This document shows positions 32,908-32,979 of a DNA stretch of 32,979 bases, piece by piece (position 1 is the first letter of the stretch; each line of letters begins with the position of its first letter). A program made the translations under genes and the position numbers. The notes below the pieces were generated by a model. It worked only from the letters and a program-made list of their open reading frames with translations, was not told where the DNA came from and did no database searches. Source of the stretch: an uncultured Desulfofustis sp. (GTDB lineage Bacteria; Desulfobacterota; Desulfobulbia; Desulfobulbales; Desulfocapsaceae); NCBI GenBank assembly GCA_905479735.1, contig CAJQNS010000251.1, positions 1-32,979 on the forward strand, written 5' to 3'.

Positions 32908-32979
32908 CTATTTCCCGGTAATTGAGGCGATATCCTTACGTAATTGATCGGCCTGCGGGTTGGATACGGTTTTGCGGAT
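32908..32979 (-). CDS. C-terminal end of a gene running off the window
   Basis: The last 72 bases, read on the minus strand, form an open frame of 23 codons ending in TAG (IRKTVSNPQADQLRKDIAS and ITGK). Only the tail is available, so neither the family nor coding status is certain; the amphipathic composition and its position 63 bp upstream of the DUF1330 gene fit a real gene end. Confidence 0.45.
   Translation of the reverse strand: MRKTVSNPQADQLRKDIASITGK

Noticed and set aside
32908-32979. TAG at the end of the partial gene as a pyrrolysine codon
   Set aside because: Only 11 codons follow before another stop, and pyrrolysine in methylamine methyltransferases lies well inside the protein, not at its end.

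Overview
This 33-kb window reads as chromosomal DNA from a free-living Gram-negative bacterium. Its gene content fits a desulfobacterial (former Deltaproteobacteria, Desulfobulbales-like) lineage: a TRAP transporter, a DHPS-type pterin/corrinoid methyltransferase, a complete MoxR/Bat locus, several lipoproteins and a candidate selenoprotein. The lineage is an inference from content; no rRNA or marker gene is present. No insertion sequence, prophage, CRISPR array, rRNA or tRNA gene was seen.

Layout. 1-6.1 kb: single-gene metabolic units, namely a Tat-exported YghX-type dienelactone hydrolase, a HpcH/HpaI aldolase, a small lipoprotein, a DHA2-type MFS exporter, a pterin-4a-carbinolamine dehydratase and an EamA permease. 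6.8-13.9 kb: two small genes (a coiled-coil protein and a membrane protein) lead into a tight operon moxR-DUF58-DUF4381-batA-batB-batC(TPR)-batD, the classical Bat envelope-stress/aerotolerance system. 14-17.4 kb: an exported alpha/beta hydrolase and a class III nucleotidyl cyclase fused to a TolB-like domain and TPRs. 17.4-23.7 kb: a YHS-domain protein interrupted by an in-frame TGA, a tagaturonate epimerase-like gene, a VWA plus J-domain pair, and a minus-strand group of ilvD, a 97-aa unknown and a 56-aa Cys-containing protein. 24-27.4 kb: a three-gene TRAP transporter followed by an OsmC-like gene. 27.4-33 kb: two unknown minus-strand genes, a FadR-type regulator next to a methylmalonate-semialdehyde-type dehydrogenase, then a minus-strand methyltransferase, a small DUF1330 protein and the tail of one further gene.

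The strongest unusual observation is the YHS gene (minus strand, 17916 to 17434). The codon at the family's conserved Cys in the YGGY-C-A motif is TGA. The reading frame then continues for 59 codons of normal YHS-family C-terminus to a second stop. Hairpins with G-containing apical loops lie 18 and 25 nt downstream of the TGA, within the known spacing for bacterial SECIS elements. This predicts a selenocysteine-containing YHS protein. The alternative is a single nonsense mutation or base error.

Regulatory signals include a nearly identical 14-bp AT palindrome just upstream of TTGAC -35 boxes in front of both the FadR-type regulator and the adjacent aldehyde dehydrogenase, and a perfect 9-bp inverted repeat that contains the Shine-Dalgarno sequence of an unknown gene at 27.9 kb.
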